Notes: generated from the sequence alone by a model not told the origin. A stretch of DNA of 64,000 bases from DASTSN01 sp035760665 (GCA_035760665.1 DASTSN010000117.1:5018-69017); one strand, 5' to 3'; positions 8,071 through 17,003 are shown, counted from the stretch's first letter. Program-made: numbers and translations.

Positions 8071-9210
8071 ATGGCTTCTTTACAATTTGACTTACAGTAC
8101 AGCGATCACGGCAGCAAAGCCAGGGCTGGAAAAATTAGTACGGATCACGGCGAGATACTAACGCCTATTTTTATGCCGGTGGGTACCGCCGGCAGTGTAA
8201 AAGCGGTTAGCCAGCAGCAGTTGAAAAATGATGTAAAGGCGCAGATTATTCTAGGTAATACCTATCATCTCTACTTACGGCCCGGGCTGGAAGTACTTGA
8301 AGCTGCGGGAGGGCTGCATCAATTCAACGGGTGGGACAGACCAATACTGACCGATAGCGGCGGTTACCAGGTTTTTTCGTTGGCCGGTACCCGCAAGATA
8401 AAAGAAGAAGGTGTCACCTTTCAGTCACATATCGATGGTTCGAAGCATTTATTCACCCCGGAACGGGTGATGGATATTCAACGCAGTATTGGTGGTGATA
8501 TCATTATGGCCTTTGATGAATGTCCGCCGGGCGGTTGCGATCATACTTACGCCAAAAAGAGTATGGAACTTACGCATCGCTGGCTCGACCGCTGCTGGCA
8601 ACACTTTCATGCTACGCCTGATAAATACGGGTATACCCAAAATCTTTTTCCCATTGTGCAGGGTGGTACGTTCCGTGATTTGCGAAAACAATCCTGCGAA
8701 TACATCGCTGAAAAAAATGCGGCAGGCAACGCTATTGGTGGGTTAAGCGTGGGAGAGCCGGAACCGGTGATGTATGAAATTTGCGACTGGTGCTGTGACC
8801 ATTTACCAAAAAATAAACCCCGCTACCTGATGGGCGTCGGTACACCCTGGAATATACTCGAGTGCATCGGTATGGGAATAGATATGTTTGATTGTGTAAT
8901 GCCCACCCGGAATGGGCGCAATGCAATGCTGTTTACCACCCGTGGCGTAATCAATATCGATAATAAAAAATGGGAGAAAGATTTCTCAGCTATTGATGAA
9001 GAACTGGACTGTGAAATAAGCCGCTACTATAGCAAGGCTTACCTGCGCCACCTGATGAAATCAAAAGAAATTCTCGGACTTACCATTGCAAGTGTGCACA
9101 ACCTTGCATTTTATCTTTGGCTTGTGGCTGAAGCAAGAAAACAGATTATTTCCGGTGGGTTTACTGCCTGGAAAAATCAAATGGTGCAGGTGTTGCAAAC
9201 GCGGTTGTAG
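8071..9210 (+). CDS. tgt: Queuine tRNA-ribosyltransferase
   Basis: Exchanges G34 in GUN anticodons of tRNA-Asp, Asn, His and Tyr for a queuine precursor. The TIM-barrel signatures are complete in 379 residues: FMPVGTAGSVKAV, ILGNTYHLYLRPG, the general-acid D in LTDSGGYQVFSL, the MAFDECPPGG loop, PIVQGG, GGLSVGEP, and the nucleophile D in DCVMPTRNGRNAM. The C-terminal zinc site is unusual: where proteobacterial enzymes have a CxCxxC motif, this one reads LDCEISRYYSKAYLRHL with a single cysteine. From memory of Bacteroidota sequences this degeneration is normal for the phylum. Confidence 0.96.
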   Translation: MASLQFDLQYSDHGSKARAGKISTDHGEILTPIFMPVGTAGSVKAVSQQQLKNDVKAQIILGNTYHLYLRPGLEVLEAAGGLHQFNGWDRPILTDSGGYQVFSLAGTRKIKEEGVTFQSHIDGSKHLFTPERVMDIQRSIGGDIIMAFDECPPGGCDHTYAKKSMELTHRWLDRCWQHFHATPDKYGYTQNLFPIVQGGTFRDLRKQSCEYIAEKNAAGNAIGGLSVGEPEPVMYEICDWCCDHLPKNKPRYLMGVGTPWNILECIGMGIDMFDCVMPTRNGRNAMLFTTRGVINIDNKKWEKDFSAIDEELDCEISRYYSKAYLRHLMKSKEILGLTIASVHNLAFYLWLVAEARKQIISGGFTAWKNQMVQVLQTRL

Positions 9211-9287
9211 ATGCAGCTGGTAACACTGCCTATTTAGCAGTAATCCATACTGCAACAAATGATTCAGGTTAGATTAAAACAGGTTTT

Positions 9288-9665
9288 ATGAATATTGAAT
9301 CGGTTGTTTTAAAGTTCCTTGCAGCAGAAACGCAGCTGCAAGTGTTACCTAAAAAACTGGAGGAAGCAAGAAAAAGCTGGCTGCAATTGCTGGATAGCAC
9401 CTGCCCGGGAGGCCAATGTTCGGTGACGAAACTGCAAGTAATTTACAACAGCCATGCGGAGGTGGAAAAATACACATCCGCTATTGATGAAAAGAAAAAA
9501 GAATTGAAAGAAAACACGGAGAAACTCGCTAAAATACTCCAATCGTTAAATGGCAAAAAACTCTCTTATGTCTACGTTTCACAAACGCAACAAAGCCGGC
9601 TGCAATACGAATTCTGGCTCGAAGGAAATGAGGTGAAGCATAATTTCCAGCGGGGCGAGGAGTAA
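9288..9665 (+). CDS. Uncharacterised coiled-coil protein
   Basis: A 125-residue protein not assigned to a named family. It is soluble and charged, with a likely coiled coil in the middle (about 55-90, rich in K and E) and a C-terminal strand-like part (KLSYVYVSQTQQSRLQYEFW). Two cysteines sit in STCPGGQCSV. There is no signal peptide or membrane segment. It follows tgt by 77 bases on the same strand and has a strong terminator just after its stop, which supports a real gene; cotranscription with tgt is possible. Confidence 0.65.
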   Translation: MNIESVVLKFLAAETQLQVLPKKLEEARKSWLQLLDSTCPGGQCSVTKLQVIYNSHAEVEKYTSAIDEKKKELKENTEKLAKILQSLNGKKLSYVYVSQTQQSRLQYEFWLEGNEVKHNFQRGEE

Positions 9666-9681
9666 AAGTATACTGTCCGTG

Positions 9682-9710
9682 AAAAATACCCTTTTAAAAA
9701 GGGTGTTTTT
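9682..9710. terminator. Bidirectional-type terminator after the coiled-coil gene
   Basis: A perfect stem ACCCTTTT / AAAAGGGT flanked by A5 and T5 starts 16 bases after the stop codon. Confidence 0.8.
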
Positions 9711-9849
9711 CCCCTTGTCTGCAGGGCCGATGTTTTCGCACTTTTGAAGTGGATCCTAACTGTTGGTAAAGCGATATAACCACCAATGTTTTCCATTAAT
9801 CATTAAACCGGCCTGTTATTGTGGATTCCGTTCATGTTGAACAGGCTCC

Positions 9850-9879
9850 AGGCCATCCGGGTAAGCGGATGGCCTTTTG
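9850..9879 (+). terminator. Second hairpin terminator before the small membrane protein
   Basis: Ten-pair stem AGGCCATCCG / CGGATGGCCT with a six-base loop and a short T run. No gene lies between 9710 and 9850; the stretch may end a short untranslated transcript or back up the previous terminator. Confidence 0.7.
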
Positions 9880-9937
9880 CTTTGCCTGACTTTTTTATTA
9901 GCTTTATAAAACTTGATCGGGCAACAATAATTTTACA

Positions 9938-10120
9938 ATGATCAGTATTGTTATTTTAATTTACCTCGGACTGCTGTTTTTAGGAATTGCCAATATTGTC
10001 AAAGATCCACGGCTTTCTTCTCAGCAAAGGGTTATGTGGCTAGCTTCTGTGTGCATTTTCAATATACTCGCGGTTGTGATTTACCGGGTAACCAGGATTC
10101 TTCGTGATGAAAAGGGTTGA
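9938..10120 (+). CDS. Small membrane protein, PLDc_N-like
   Basis: A 60-residue protein with two membrane helices (about 2-20 and 31-51) separated by a short polar loop, and a positively charged end (YRVTRILRDEKG). The arrangement resembles the phospholipase D nuclease N-terminal (PLDc_N) module found alone in many Bacteroidota, but the match is only by eye. The stop lies 73 bases before the chosen permease start, on the same strand. Confidence 0.55.
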   Translation: MISIVILIYLGLLFLGIANIVKDPRLSSQQRVMWLASVCIFNILAVVIYRVTRILRDEKG

Positions 10121-10193
10121 CTGCACTGCCGGTATGATGCTGGCACAAGGTTTTCACAATTCATTACCCGAGAATTCTGTTACTTCGCAGCAG

Positions 10194-11282
10194 ATGAAGA
10201 AGATAGACTGGTACATACTAAAAAAATTCCTGGTTTCCTTTTTTTTCTGCATGTTGCTGTTTACTGTTATTGCCGTCGCCATTGATAGCAGTGAAAAAAC
10301 AGATGACTTTGTAAAAACCGGGTTAAGTACTTACGAAATCATTACAAAATATTATGTGGGTTTTGTGCCATATATCTGGGGCCTGCTTTTCCCTTTGTTT
10401 GTTTTCATCGCCGTCATTTTTTTCACCAGCCGGATGGCAACCCGTTCCGAAATTGTTGCGATCCTGGCAAGCGGCACCAGTTTCAACCGGTTCCTGAAGC
10501 CTTATTTGGTGGGCGGTTTATTCCTGGCATTGCTATTATGGTATGCTACCCGGGAGTTAATTCCCCGGGCGAATCAACTGAGAAGTGATTTTGAAACTGT
10601 TTATTTAAATAAAAATGATCCCGCCCGCGGATTTGGTGTGCAGGATAAATTTTATATGCGGTCCGACTCCAATACGTATGTCGGCATAAAATATTATGAT
10701 ACGGCCGGTAAAACAGCTACTGTTTTTTTTCTGGACCGTGTGAAAGGGAATAAAGTTGTTTATAACCTGCGGGCCGAGCTAATGCGCTGGGATACGGCAA
10801 AGAAAAATTGGCGCCTGGAAAATGTGGTTGCCCGAACGGTGGACAGCATGAAGGAAACAATTACCGCCGTGCGTAATATGAATATCAATCTCAACATTAA
10901 GCCGGAAGATCTTCGCCGTGATGATTACCTGAAAGATAAGTTGAGCACACCGCAGCTTGTATCATACATACACCAGGAGCAGTTGAGAGGAACCGAAGGT
11001 TTGAATACGCTCCAGGTCGAGCGTTTTCGCAGAACAGCCACCCCATTTACTGTATTGCTGTTAACAATCATCGGCGCTGTAATTGCCAGCCGTAAAACCC
11101 GCGGTGGCAGCGGACTACATCTTGCAATCGGCATTGCCATCGCAGCCGTCTTTATATTGTCCGACAGGTTTTCAACGACTTTTTCCATTAAGGGTAATTT
11201 TCCACCGCTTATTGCAGCCTGGCTACCGAATATTGTTTTCTCCGGGGTAGCCTATTGGTTTTACCGGAAAGCTCCGAAATAA
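10194..11282 (+). CDS. LptF/LptG family permease (YjgP/YjgQ)
   Basis: Transmembrane subunit of the type seen in the Lpt lipopolysaccharide export ABC transporter. Three N-terminal helices (opening KKIDWYILKKFLVSFFFCML), a periplasmic beta-jellyroll region (about 110-270) and three C-terminal helices follow the family plan. Typical motifs are SRMATRSEIVAILASG and IASRKTRGGSGLHLAIGI. A longer frame begins at 10104, but the ATG at 10194 places the conserved KKIDWYILKKF at the N-terminus, as in the family. LptF and LptG cannot be separated here, and Bacteroidota often have them unlinked. Confidence 0.88.
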   Translation: MKKIDWYILKKFLVSFFFCMLLFTVIAVAIDSSEKTDDFVKTGLSTYEIITKYYVGFVPYIWGLLFPLFVFIAVIFFTSRMATRSEIVAILASGTSFNRFLKPYLVGGLFLALLLWYATRELIPRANQLRSDFETVYLNKNDPARGFGVQDKFYMRSDSNTYVGIKYYDTAGKTATVFFLDRVKGNKVVYNLRAELMRWDTAKKNWRLENVVARTVDSMKETITAVRNMNINLNIKPEDLRRDDYLKDKLSTPQLVSYIHQEQLRGTEGLNTLQVERFRRTATPFTVLLLTIIGAVIASRKTRGGSGLHLAIGIAIAAVFILSDRFSTTFSIKGNFPPLIAAWLPNIVFSGVAYWFYRKAPK

Positions 11283-11379
11283 GTTCCGGGGCATCATGTG
11301 GTAAATAGACATATACTGCCTTACGTATTCGACTTTATTGCAATACCTGAGGGAAATATGACCAAACTTTGAACCCGTT

Positions 11380-11387
11380 TATTTTGC
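11380..11387 (+). promoter_or_regulatory. Possible -7 box of the citrate synthase promoter
   Basis: TATTTTGC resembles TAnnTTTG and lies 70 bases before the citrate synthase start, in a 175-base gap with no gene. The nearest TTTG upstream (11368) is too close to act as -33, so the call is weak. Confidence 0.25.
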
Positions 11388-11457
11388 CGAACAATTCGTC
11401 ATGCCTAACTTTAACCTTTTAAAGATTGCATTGTTGTTACTATAAAAACCAGATAAA

Positions 11458-12783
11458 ATGGGCGTTCTTAAAGACAGGTTCAAGGCCAAAGCCGATCAGG
11501 TTGCAGCAGAAATTAAAGATATACTGAAAGAACACGGGAACAAGAAAATAGGCGAAGTGCATCTTTCCCAGATTTACCAGGGTATGCGTGGTGTTACAGG
11601 CCTGGTAAGCGAAACCTCGCTGTTAGATTCCCAGGACGGCATTCGTTTCAGGGGGTACTCTATCCCGGAATTGCAACAGAAATTACCCAAAGCCAATGGT
11701 GGTACAGAGCCCTTACCGGAAGGTTTGTTTTACCTGATGCTGGTTGGCGAATTACCCACAGAGGCAGATGCACATGAGGTGACCTCGGTTCTGCAACGCC
11801 GCAGCCACGTGCCCAACCATGTTTTTGACACCATCGAAGCTCTACCCGAAAGTGCTCACCCAATGACCCAGTTTGTGGTAGCTGTGATGGCTTTGCAGAC
11901 AGAATCCCAGTTCTCCAGGCGCTATGCTGCCGGTATGAGTAAAAAAGATTATTGGGATGCTGTGTTTGACGATGCCATGGACCTGATTGCCCGCCTGCCG
12001 CGGATTGCTGCCTACATCTATCGTCGAAAATATAAAAATGGCAAACATATTCAGCCGAATGGCCTCTTAGATTGGGCTGGGAATTTCGCTCATATGATGG
12101 GGTTTGAAGATGAAAGTTTTAAAGAGTTGATGCGTTTATACATGACCATTCATGCCGATCACGAAGGCGGCAATGTGTCGGCCCATGCTACACACCTGGT
12201 GGGTTCTGCACTCAGCGATCCTTACCTGGCATTTGCTGCCGGTATGAACGGGCTGGCTGGTCCGTTGCACGGCCTGGCCAACCAGGAAGTAATTAAATGG
12301 ATTTTTGAATTACGCGAAGAATTAAAAACCGAAGTACCCAGTAAAGAACAGATTGCTGAGTATGTAAAACGTACATTAAGCGAGGGGAAAGTGGTGCCGG
12401 GCTATGGTCATGCGGTACTGCGCCAGACCGATCCACGGTTTACTGCCCAAATGGAATTTGGTAAAAAACACATGCCGGATGATCCGCTGGTACAAACGGT
12501 CTGGAATATTTATGATGTTGTGCCCCCCATCCTGCAGTCGCTTGGAAAAATCAAAAATCCCTGGCCCAATGTAGATGCACACAGTGGTGCCCTGCTGGTA
12601 CATTACGGAATGGTGGAATACGAGTTTTACACAGTGTTGTTTGGTGTAAGCCGAGCCTTGGGTGTGCTGGCCAGCCTTTGCTGGGACAGAGCTCTCGGTT
12701 TCCCGATTGAGCGGCCTAAGTCAGTTAGCACTGCGCTCGTAAAAAGATGGCTGAAAGGCGAAGATGAAATCTGGGGTGAATAA
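11458..12783 (+). CDS. gltA: Citrate (Si)-synthase, eukaryotic-like type
   Basis: Condenses acetyl-CoA and oxaloacetate to citrate at the entry of the TCA cycle. The three catalytic residues of the family are present: H in GPLHGLANQEV (about 270), H in VVPGYGHAVLR (about 317) and D in NVDAHSGALLVHYG (about 373). The 441-residue length and segments such as GMRGVTGLVSETSLLD and HADHEGGNVSAHATHLVG resemble the mitochondrial-type enzyme more than the hexameric, NADH-regulated GltA of E. coli. This form is known from several Bacteroidota. Monocistronic; it converges with the lactonase gene. Confidence 0.95.
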   Translation: MGVLKDRFKAKADQVAAEIKDILKEHGNKKIGEVHLSQIYQGMRGVTGLVSETSLLDSQDGIRFRGYSIPELQQKLPKANGGTEPLPEGLFYLMLVGELPTEADAHEVTSVLQRRSHVPNHVFDTIEALPESAHPMTQFVVAVMALQTESQFSRRYAAGMSKKDYWDAVFDDAMDLIARLPRIAAYIYRRKYKNGKHIQPNGLLDWAGNFAHMMGFEDESFKELMRLYMTIHADHEGGNVSAHATHLVGSALSDPYLAFAAGMNGLAGPLHGLANQEVIKWIFELREELKTEVPSKEQIAEYVKRTLSEGKVVPGYGHAVLRQTDPRFTAQMEFGKKHMPDDPLVQTVWNIYDVVPPILQSLGKIKNPWPNVDAHSGALLVHYGMVEYEFYTVLFGVSRALGVLASLCWDRALGFPIERPKSVSTALVKRWLKGEDEIWGE

Positions 12784-12831
12784 AATTGAATCCTGTCAGC
12801 AGGCAACGGTTGTCGAAGATAATTAGCCGGT

Positions 12832-13659
12832 TCACTGAAGCTTATAAAAGCGAAGGGCATTTTCCCCAAATACTTTTGCTTTGTCTTCTTCCGGTAAGGC
12901 CTCCATATATTTTTCCAAAAGGCTTTTCCATTGCACATAAATCCCCGAAAGCAGTATAACGGGCCAGTCGCTTCCATATATCAGCCGGTCGGTGCCAAAC
13001 GCTTCAAAAACCACATCGAGGTAAGGATAAAAATCGGCCGGGCTCCAGGCTTTCCAGGCGGCTTCTGTAAAGAGGCCGGATAATTTACACATCACATTGG
13101 GATGAGTAGCCATTTCCTGCATAAATATTTTCCAGTTATCAATGCTTTTGCTCCTGATGTCAGGTTTGGCACAATGATCAAGAATAAATGGCTGTTCCGG
13201 GAATTGCTCCACAAATTGCAAGGCCGGTTTTAACTGGTGCTGGTAAATAAGAATATCATACGTGTAGCCATAGCCCTGTAATAGCCGAATACCACGCTGA
13301 AAGTTTTCTCGCAGCAAAAAATCGTCCGGTTCAGCCTGGGCTATATGTCGCCAGCCTTTAATACAATTATACTGAGAAAAATAAGACAATCGCTCCCCGA
13401 TATCGTCTTTTTGAAAGTCCACCCAGCCCACCACTCCTTTAATGATCGGATGCGTTTTGGCCAGTTCAACCAGGAAATGTGTCTCCAGCTCCGACTGTTC
13501 GGCCTGAACAGCCACACAGCCATCGACGTTATTCCTTTTTAAAGTAAGGGATAAATCTTCGGGTAAATAGTTTTGCCGCAGCACTTTCATGTCATTGGTA
13601 ATCCAACTGTCTCGCTTTTTGTCAAATTTCCAGAAATGAACATGCGCATCAATGGTCAT
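12832..13659 (-). CDS. Amidohydrolase-family sugar lactonase (fuconolactonase-like)
   Basis: TIM-barrel amidohydrolase-2 protein of 275 residues. Visible ligands are DAHVHFW at the start, H in WRHIAQ, H in ILDHCAKPDI and D in IYGSDWPV. Relatives hydrolyse L-fucono- or L-rhamnono-lactone to the open aldonate. It is the last gene of a minus-strand block whose other members (mutarotase, FAH-fold hydrolase, dehydrogenase) fit an oxidative 6-deoxyhexose route, which supports that role. Its start overlaps the mutarotase stop by four bases. The exact substrate (fucono- versus rhamnono-lactone) is not determined. Confidence 0.82.
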   Translation of the reverse strand: MTIDAHVHFWKFDKKRDSWITNDMKVLRQNYLPEDLSLTLKRNNVDGCVAVQAEQSELETHFLVELAKTHPIIKGVVGWVDFQKDDIGERLSYFSQYNCIKGWRHIAQAEPDDFLLRENFQRGIRLLQGYGYTYDILIYQHQLKPALQFVEQFPEQPFILDHCAKPDIRSKSIDNWKIFMQEMATHPNVMCKLSGLFTEAAWKAWSPADFYPYLDVVFEAFGTDRLIYGSDWPVILLSGIYVQWKSLLEKYMEALPEEDKAKVFGENALRFYKLQ

Positions 13660-13994
13660 GGCAATTCAAATATTTTGTCCATTAAGATCCATTTTTCACC
13701 GGCTTTTGCCCAGGGCAGGGCTTGCTGAAATTTCCACATCAAGGCTTCCCATTCCTGTACTGTGGGGTTATCCCTGTCTGCTGCCGCTTTTTTTTCAAAA
13801 GAAAAATCTTCATCGACTTCCACAATCATGCACAGCCGGTTACCGGTGCGGTAAATATCGAGCACTGCTATTCCGGCATCTTTAATGCTTTTTATGATTT
13901 CCGGCCACACGTTTCGGTGATATTTCTCATATTCATCAATCAGTGCCGGATCGTTTTTCAGGTCAAGGGCCAGGCAATAGCGTTTTACTTTCAT
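13656..13994 (-). CDS. L-rhamnose mutarotase family protein (sugar epimerisation at C1)
   Basis: 112 residues of the RhaM/DUF718 family, which interconvert the anomers of 6-deoxyhexoses. The family opening KVKRYCLALDLK, the catalytic-region YEKYHRNVWPEI and the W-rich end are present. It is overlapped by single-base or four-base junctions on both sides (FAH hydrolase stop and lactonase start), so it is translated within the same operon. A second, more divergent family member sits in the divergent rhamnose operon at 19283-19597. Because this copy lies with a lactonase, it may act on L-fucose rather than L-rhamnose; that is inference. Confidence 0.85.
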   Translation of the reverse strand: MKVKRYCLALDLKNDPALIDEYEKYHRNVWPEIIKSIKDAGIAVLDIYRTGNRLCMIVEVDEDFSFEKKAAADRDNPTVQEWEALMWKFQQALPWAKAGEKWILMDKIFELP

Positions 13995-14851
13995 CAGTCC
14001 GTTAGTTTGAAAGGTACTGCTTTTTGTTTGCTGCTGCCAAGTTCGTCAATACCCAGTTCAATTTCATCGCCTGGCTTTAAATAAATGGGAGCGGGTTTTT
14101 GCCCCATACCCACACCAGCTGGGGTGCCGGTAGAAATAATATCGCCGGGCAACAATGTCATGAATTGGCTAAGATAGGCTACCAGGAATGGAATTTTAAA
14201 GACCAGGTTTTTCGTGTTGCCGTCCTGGTATTGGGTTCCGTTCACGGTGAGCCATAACCGAAGATTGTTCACATCAGCAATTTCATCTTTTGTGGCAAAC
14301 CAGGGTCCCAGCGGAGCGAAAGTGTCACAACTTTTACCTTTTACCCACTGCCCGCTTCGTTCCAGTTGAAATGCCCGTTCACTGTAGTCGTTGTGCAGCA
14401 GGTAACCTGCCACATAGTCCATTGCATTGTCTTCTTCAACGTAGCGGGCTTTTTTCCCGATGACCAACGCCAGTTCCACTTCCCAATCGGTTTTTTGGCT
14501 GTTACGCGGTATAACAAGGTCATCATCAGGGCCAACAATCGCTGTTGTGGATTTAAAAAAAACAACCGGCTCGCTGGGCAGTTGCATATTGCTTTCTGCC
14601 GCATGATCAGAATAATTAAGCCCGATGCAAATGAGTTTGGAAGGTCTGGCAATCGGAGCGCCCAGCCGTATGTTATGGGGCACTGTTTTCAGTTTCGTTT
14701 CCTGGCAAATCTTTTCCAGCAGTGATAAGCCATCGCCGGCAAAAAATTTTTCATCGTAATCATGAATAAACTCCGATACATCATAGCGGATATTGTCTAT
14801 TTGAATACCGGGTTTTTCTGATCCCTGTTCTCCAAAACGAATGAGTTTCAT
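13994..14851 (-). CDS. Fumarylacetoacetate hydrolase-fold enzyme, probable 2,4-diketo-3-deoxy-aldonate hydrolase
   Basis: 285-residue FAH-family protein. The metal-binding acid residues lie in DWEVELALVIGKKAR and the substrate loop in NDYSERAFQLER; ICIGLNYSDHAAE and ISTGTPAGVGMG are further family marks. In known oxidative fucose and rhamnose pathways a member of this family cleaves the 2,4-diketo-3-deoxy acid to pyruvate and L-lactate. That diketo acid is the same molecule from either sugar, since the C4 centre is lost, so the gene cannot discriminate the two. It shares its last base with the mutarotase start, and the SDR gene ends 12 bases upstream of its start. Confidence 0.84.
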   Translation of the reverse strand: MKLIRFGEQGSEKPGIQIDNIRYDVSEFIHDYDEKFFAGDGLSLLEKICQETKLKTVPHNIRLGAPIARPSKLICIGLNYSDHAAESNMQLPSEPVVFFKSTTAIVGPDDDLVIPRNSQKTDWEVELALVIGKKARYVEEDNAMDYVAGYLLHNDYSERAFQLERSGQWVKGKSCDTFAPLGPWFATKDEIADVNNLRLWLTVNGTQYQDGNTKNLVFKIPFLVAYLSQFMTLLPGDIISTGTPAGVGMGQKPAPIYLKPGDEIELGIDELGSSKQKAVPFKLTD

Positions 14852-14863
14852 TACCTAAAATTA

Positions 14864-15628
14864 TTATGTATTAAGTTTTGTAAATCCCCCGTCTATCGGG
14901 TAGTCGCATCCGGTGATAAAGGCAGCTTCGTCGCTGCACAGGAAAAGTGCGAGGCTGGCAATTTCATCGGGTTTACCCATTCGTCCGATAGGTTGTGTTT
15001 TTGATAATTTTTCAAACATTTCATTTTCTCTGCCGGGATAATTCTTTTTCAGGTAACCATCTACGAAAGGTGTGTGTACCCGGGCCGGCGAAATAGAATT
15101 ACAGCGGATATTTTCACCAATATAATCTTTTGCCACGCTTAGTGTCATGGAATAAATAGCCCCTTTCGAGGTGCTGTAGGCAAAGCGGTCACTTAATCCT
15201 GTCAGCGCTGCTACGGAAGCCATATTCAGAATCGTACCGCCCCCGGCTTTACGCAGCTGAGGTATGGCTGCATAAATACAATTGTACACGCCTTTCACAT
15301 TTACCTGCATCACCTTATCAAATTCATCTTCTGTTGTTGTATCTGCCTTGCCAATACTGGCGATACCGGCATTGTTGACAAGTATTTGAATAGGCCCGAT
15401 TTTTTCAAATGTTTGAAGTACGGCTTTTTGACTGGCTACATCGCAGGCATGAAAGAAAACCTGGCCCCCGTCTTTTTTTATTTCAGCTGCCACTTCTTTT
15501 GCATGCTCCTCGCTCAGTTCGAGTATGTGTACCGTGGCGCCCTGGCGGGCAAAAGCAATTGAAATCGCTTTCCCAATACCGCTGCCGCCACCCGTGATTA
15601 CCGCGGTTTTATTGTTGAGTTGAAACAT
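14864..15628 (-). CDS. Short-chain dehydrogenase, probable 2-keto-3-deoxy-L-fuconate/rhamnonate or 6-deoxyhexose dehydrogenase
   Basis: Classical 254-residue SDR. The NAD(P)-binding TGGGSGIGKA (about 11-20), the structural NNAG, the catalytic serine in NMASVAAL and the YSTSK pair are all present; the end CDYPIDGGFTKL is typical. It is the first gene of the minus-strand block leading to the FAH hydrolase. In the oxidative pathway two dehydrogenase steps exist, on the sugar and on the 2-keto-3-deoxy acid, and either fits; the adjacency to the diketo-acid hydrolase favours the second. No dehydratase for the intermediate step is present in the window. Confidence 0.85.
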   Translation of the reverse strand: MFQLNNKTAVITGGGSGIGKAISIAFARQGATVHILELSEEHAKEVAAEIKKDGGQVFFHACDVASQKAVLQTFEKIGPIQILVNNAGIASIGKADTTTEDEFDKVMQVNVKGVYNCIYAAIPQLRKAGGGTILNMASVAALTGLSDRFAYSTSKGAIYSMTLSVAKDYIGENIRCNSISPARVHTPFVDGYLKKNYPGRENEMFEKLSKTQPIGRMGKPDEIASLALFLCSDEAAFITGCDYPIDGGFTKLNT

Positions 15629-15660
15629 AGGCCTGTTTTCCTGTCATTTGGTGATTATAA

Positions 15661-15696
15661 TATCTTTAGTACCTACACTTTACTGTATTAAAGATA
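15661..15696. promoter_or_regulatory. Inverted repeat in the divergent sugar-operon control region
   Basis: TATCTTTA at 15661 and its exact complement TAAAGATA at 15689 are separated by 20 bases. TAGTACC occurs twice, just inside the left arm and just after the right arm. The site lies 33 bases from the start of the minus-strand SDR gene, in the 253-base gap shared with rhaT, so an operator for either or both operons is plausible. Confidence 0.35.
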
Positions 15697-15763
15697 GTAC
15701 CCTTTTCGCTGAATGAATTTCCCGGTTAAATTTTTGAAAGAAACGGCTAAAATGGTAGTGCGT

Positions 15764-15876
15764 CAGACAAACGATTGCTCATTTTTTACTTTATGCGCTG
15801 AATTACTTCAGTCTGCGGGAAATCGAATTGTTTTTCTTTATATCTTCCTGTGAGAATACATTCAGCCAAACGATTG
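15764..15876. repeat. Pair of 14-base direct repeats upstream of rhaT
   Basis: CAGACAAACGATTG (15764-15777) and CAGCCAAACGATTG (15863-15876) match at 13 of 14 positions and are spaced 99 bases apart. The second ends five bases before the rhaT start. They may be paired regulator sites, but chance is not excluded. Confidence 0.3.
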
Positions 15877-15881
15877 TTGCC

Positions 15882-16937
15882 ATGCAGGTATTAATAGGAG
15901 TTTTCTTTCACTTTATCGGCGGTTTTGCGTCTGGTAGTTTTTATATGCCCTATAAAAAGGTGAAAAGATGGCGCTGGGAAAGCTATTGGATTGTGGGGGG
16001 ATTATTTTCGTGGCTTATTGTACCACCGCTTGCTGCGTGGCTGACCGTCCCCGGTTTTGCTGAGATCATCCGTACAACTGACGCAGCTACCATCCGGTAT
16101 ACAATCCTGTTTGGCATATTGTGGGGTTTTGGCGGACTTACCTATGGGCTTGGCGTTCGTTACCTTGGAATGTCACTGGGGAATTCAATCGTACTGGGAT
16201 TTTGTTCTGCTTTTGGCGCACTGGTACCTTCGATCTATTATAATTTTTATCCGGCAGAAGGTAAAACAACCTTGCATGATCTGCTTACCACGGGCTGGGG
16301 GCGTATTGTTCTGGCGGGTGTTATTGTTTGTTTGCTGGGTATTTACATTTGCGGGAGAGCCGGAATGATGAAAGAGAGGGAAATGCCGGATGAAGAGAAG
16401 AAGAAAAGCATAGCGGAGTTTAATCTTGTAAAAGGGCTGGTCGTAGCGATTTTTTCGGGTATTATGAGTGCCTGCTTCAATTTTGGTATTGAGGCGGGAA
16501 AGCCGATGGCAGAAGCTGCGGTGGCTGCAGGCATGAACCCGCTGTACCAGAATAATGTTACCTATGTTGTATTGCTCTGGGGCGGGTTAGCAACTAATTT
16601 TACCTGGTGTATGATTTTAAATGTCCGTAATAAAAGTTTTTCGGATTATGCAGATAAGGCATCCCCGTTAATCAATAATTATATTTTTTCAGCATTGGCC
16701 GGCACTACCTGGTTTTTACAGTTTTTCTTTTACGGAATGGGCGAAAGCAAGCTTGGCAATGGTGCCAGCAGCTGGATCTTGCACATGGCATTTATCATAC
16801 TCATTGCCAATATGTGGGGGTTGGTATTGAAGGAATGGAAGGGGGCGGGCAGGAAAACGAAAACTGTTATCACTATCGGGATTGTTACAATTATCCTGTC
16901 CGTGATGCTGGTGGGGTATGGCAATTCATTAAAATAA
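15882..16937 (+). CDS. rhaT: L-rhamnose/proton symporter RhaT
   Basis: Inner-membrane carrier of about 351 residues with roughly ten helices, importing L-rhamnose with protons. Family marks are HFIGGFASGSFYMPYKKVKRW at the start region, GGLTYGLGVRYLGMSLG and the internal SACFNFGIEAGKPM. The frame is open further upstream, but the ATG at 15882 puts the conserved hydrophobic MQVLIGVFFHF first. It opens a plus-strand run that contains every further step of phosphorylative rhamnose breakdown, which confirms the substrate. Confidence 0.92.
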   Translation: MQVLIGVFFHFIGGFASGSFYMPYKKVKRWRWESYWIVGGLFSWLIVPPLAAWLTVPGFAEIIRTTDAATIRYTILFGILWGFGGLTYGLGVRYLGMSLGNSIVLGFCSAFGALVPSIYYNFYPAEGKTTLHDLLTTGWGRIVLAGVIVCLLGIYICGRAGMMKEREMPDEEKKKSIAEFNLVKGLVVAIFSGIMSACFNFGIEAGKPMAEAAVAAGMNPLYQNNVTYVVLLWGGLATNFTWCMILNVRNKSFSDYADKASPLINNYIFSALAGTTWFLQFFFYGMGESKLGNGASSWILHMAFIILIANMWGLVLKEWKGAGRKTKTVITIGIVTIILSVMLVGYGNSLK

Positions 16938-17003
16938 GACTTTGCATAAAGGCGGGAAGGTGTTTTGTTTTACAATGTTGATGAGTAAATTTTACACTAA
17001 GCT

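Noticed and set aside
9211..9260. Terminator after tgt
   Set aside because: Only a five-pair stem (ACTGC/GCAGT) without a T run is present, so it was not called.
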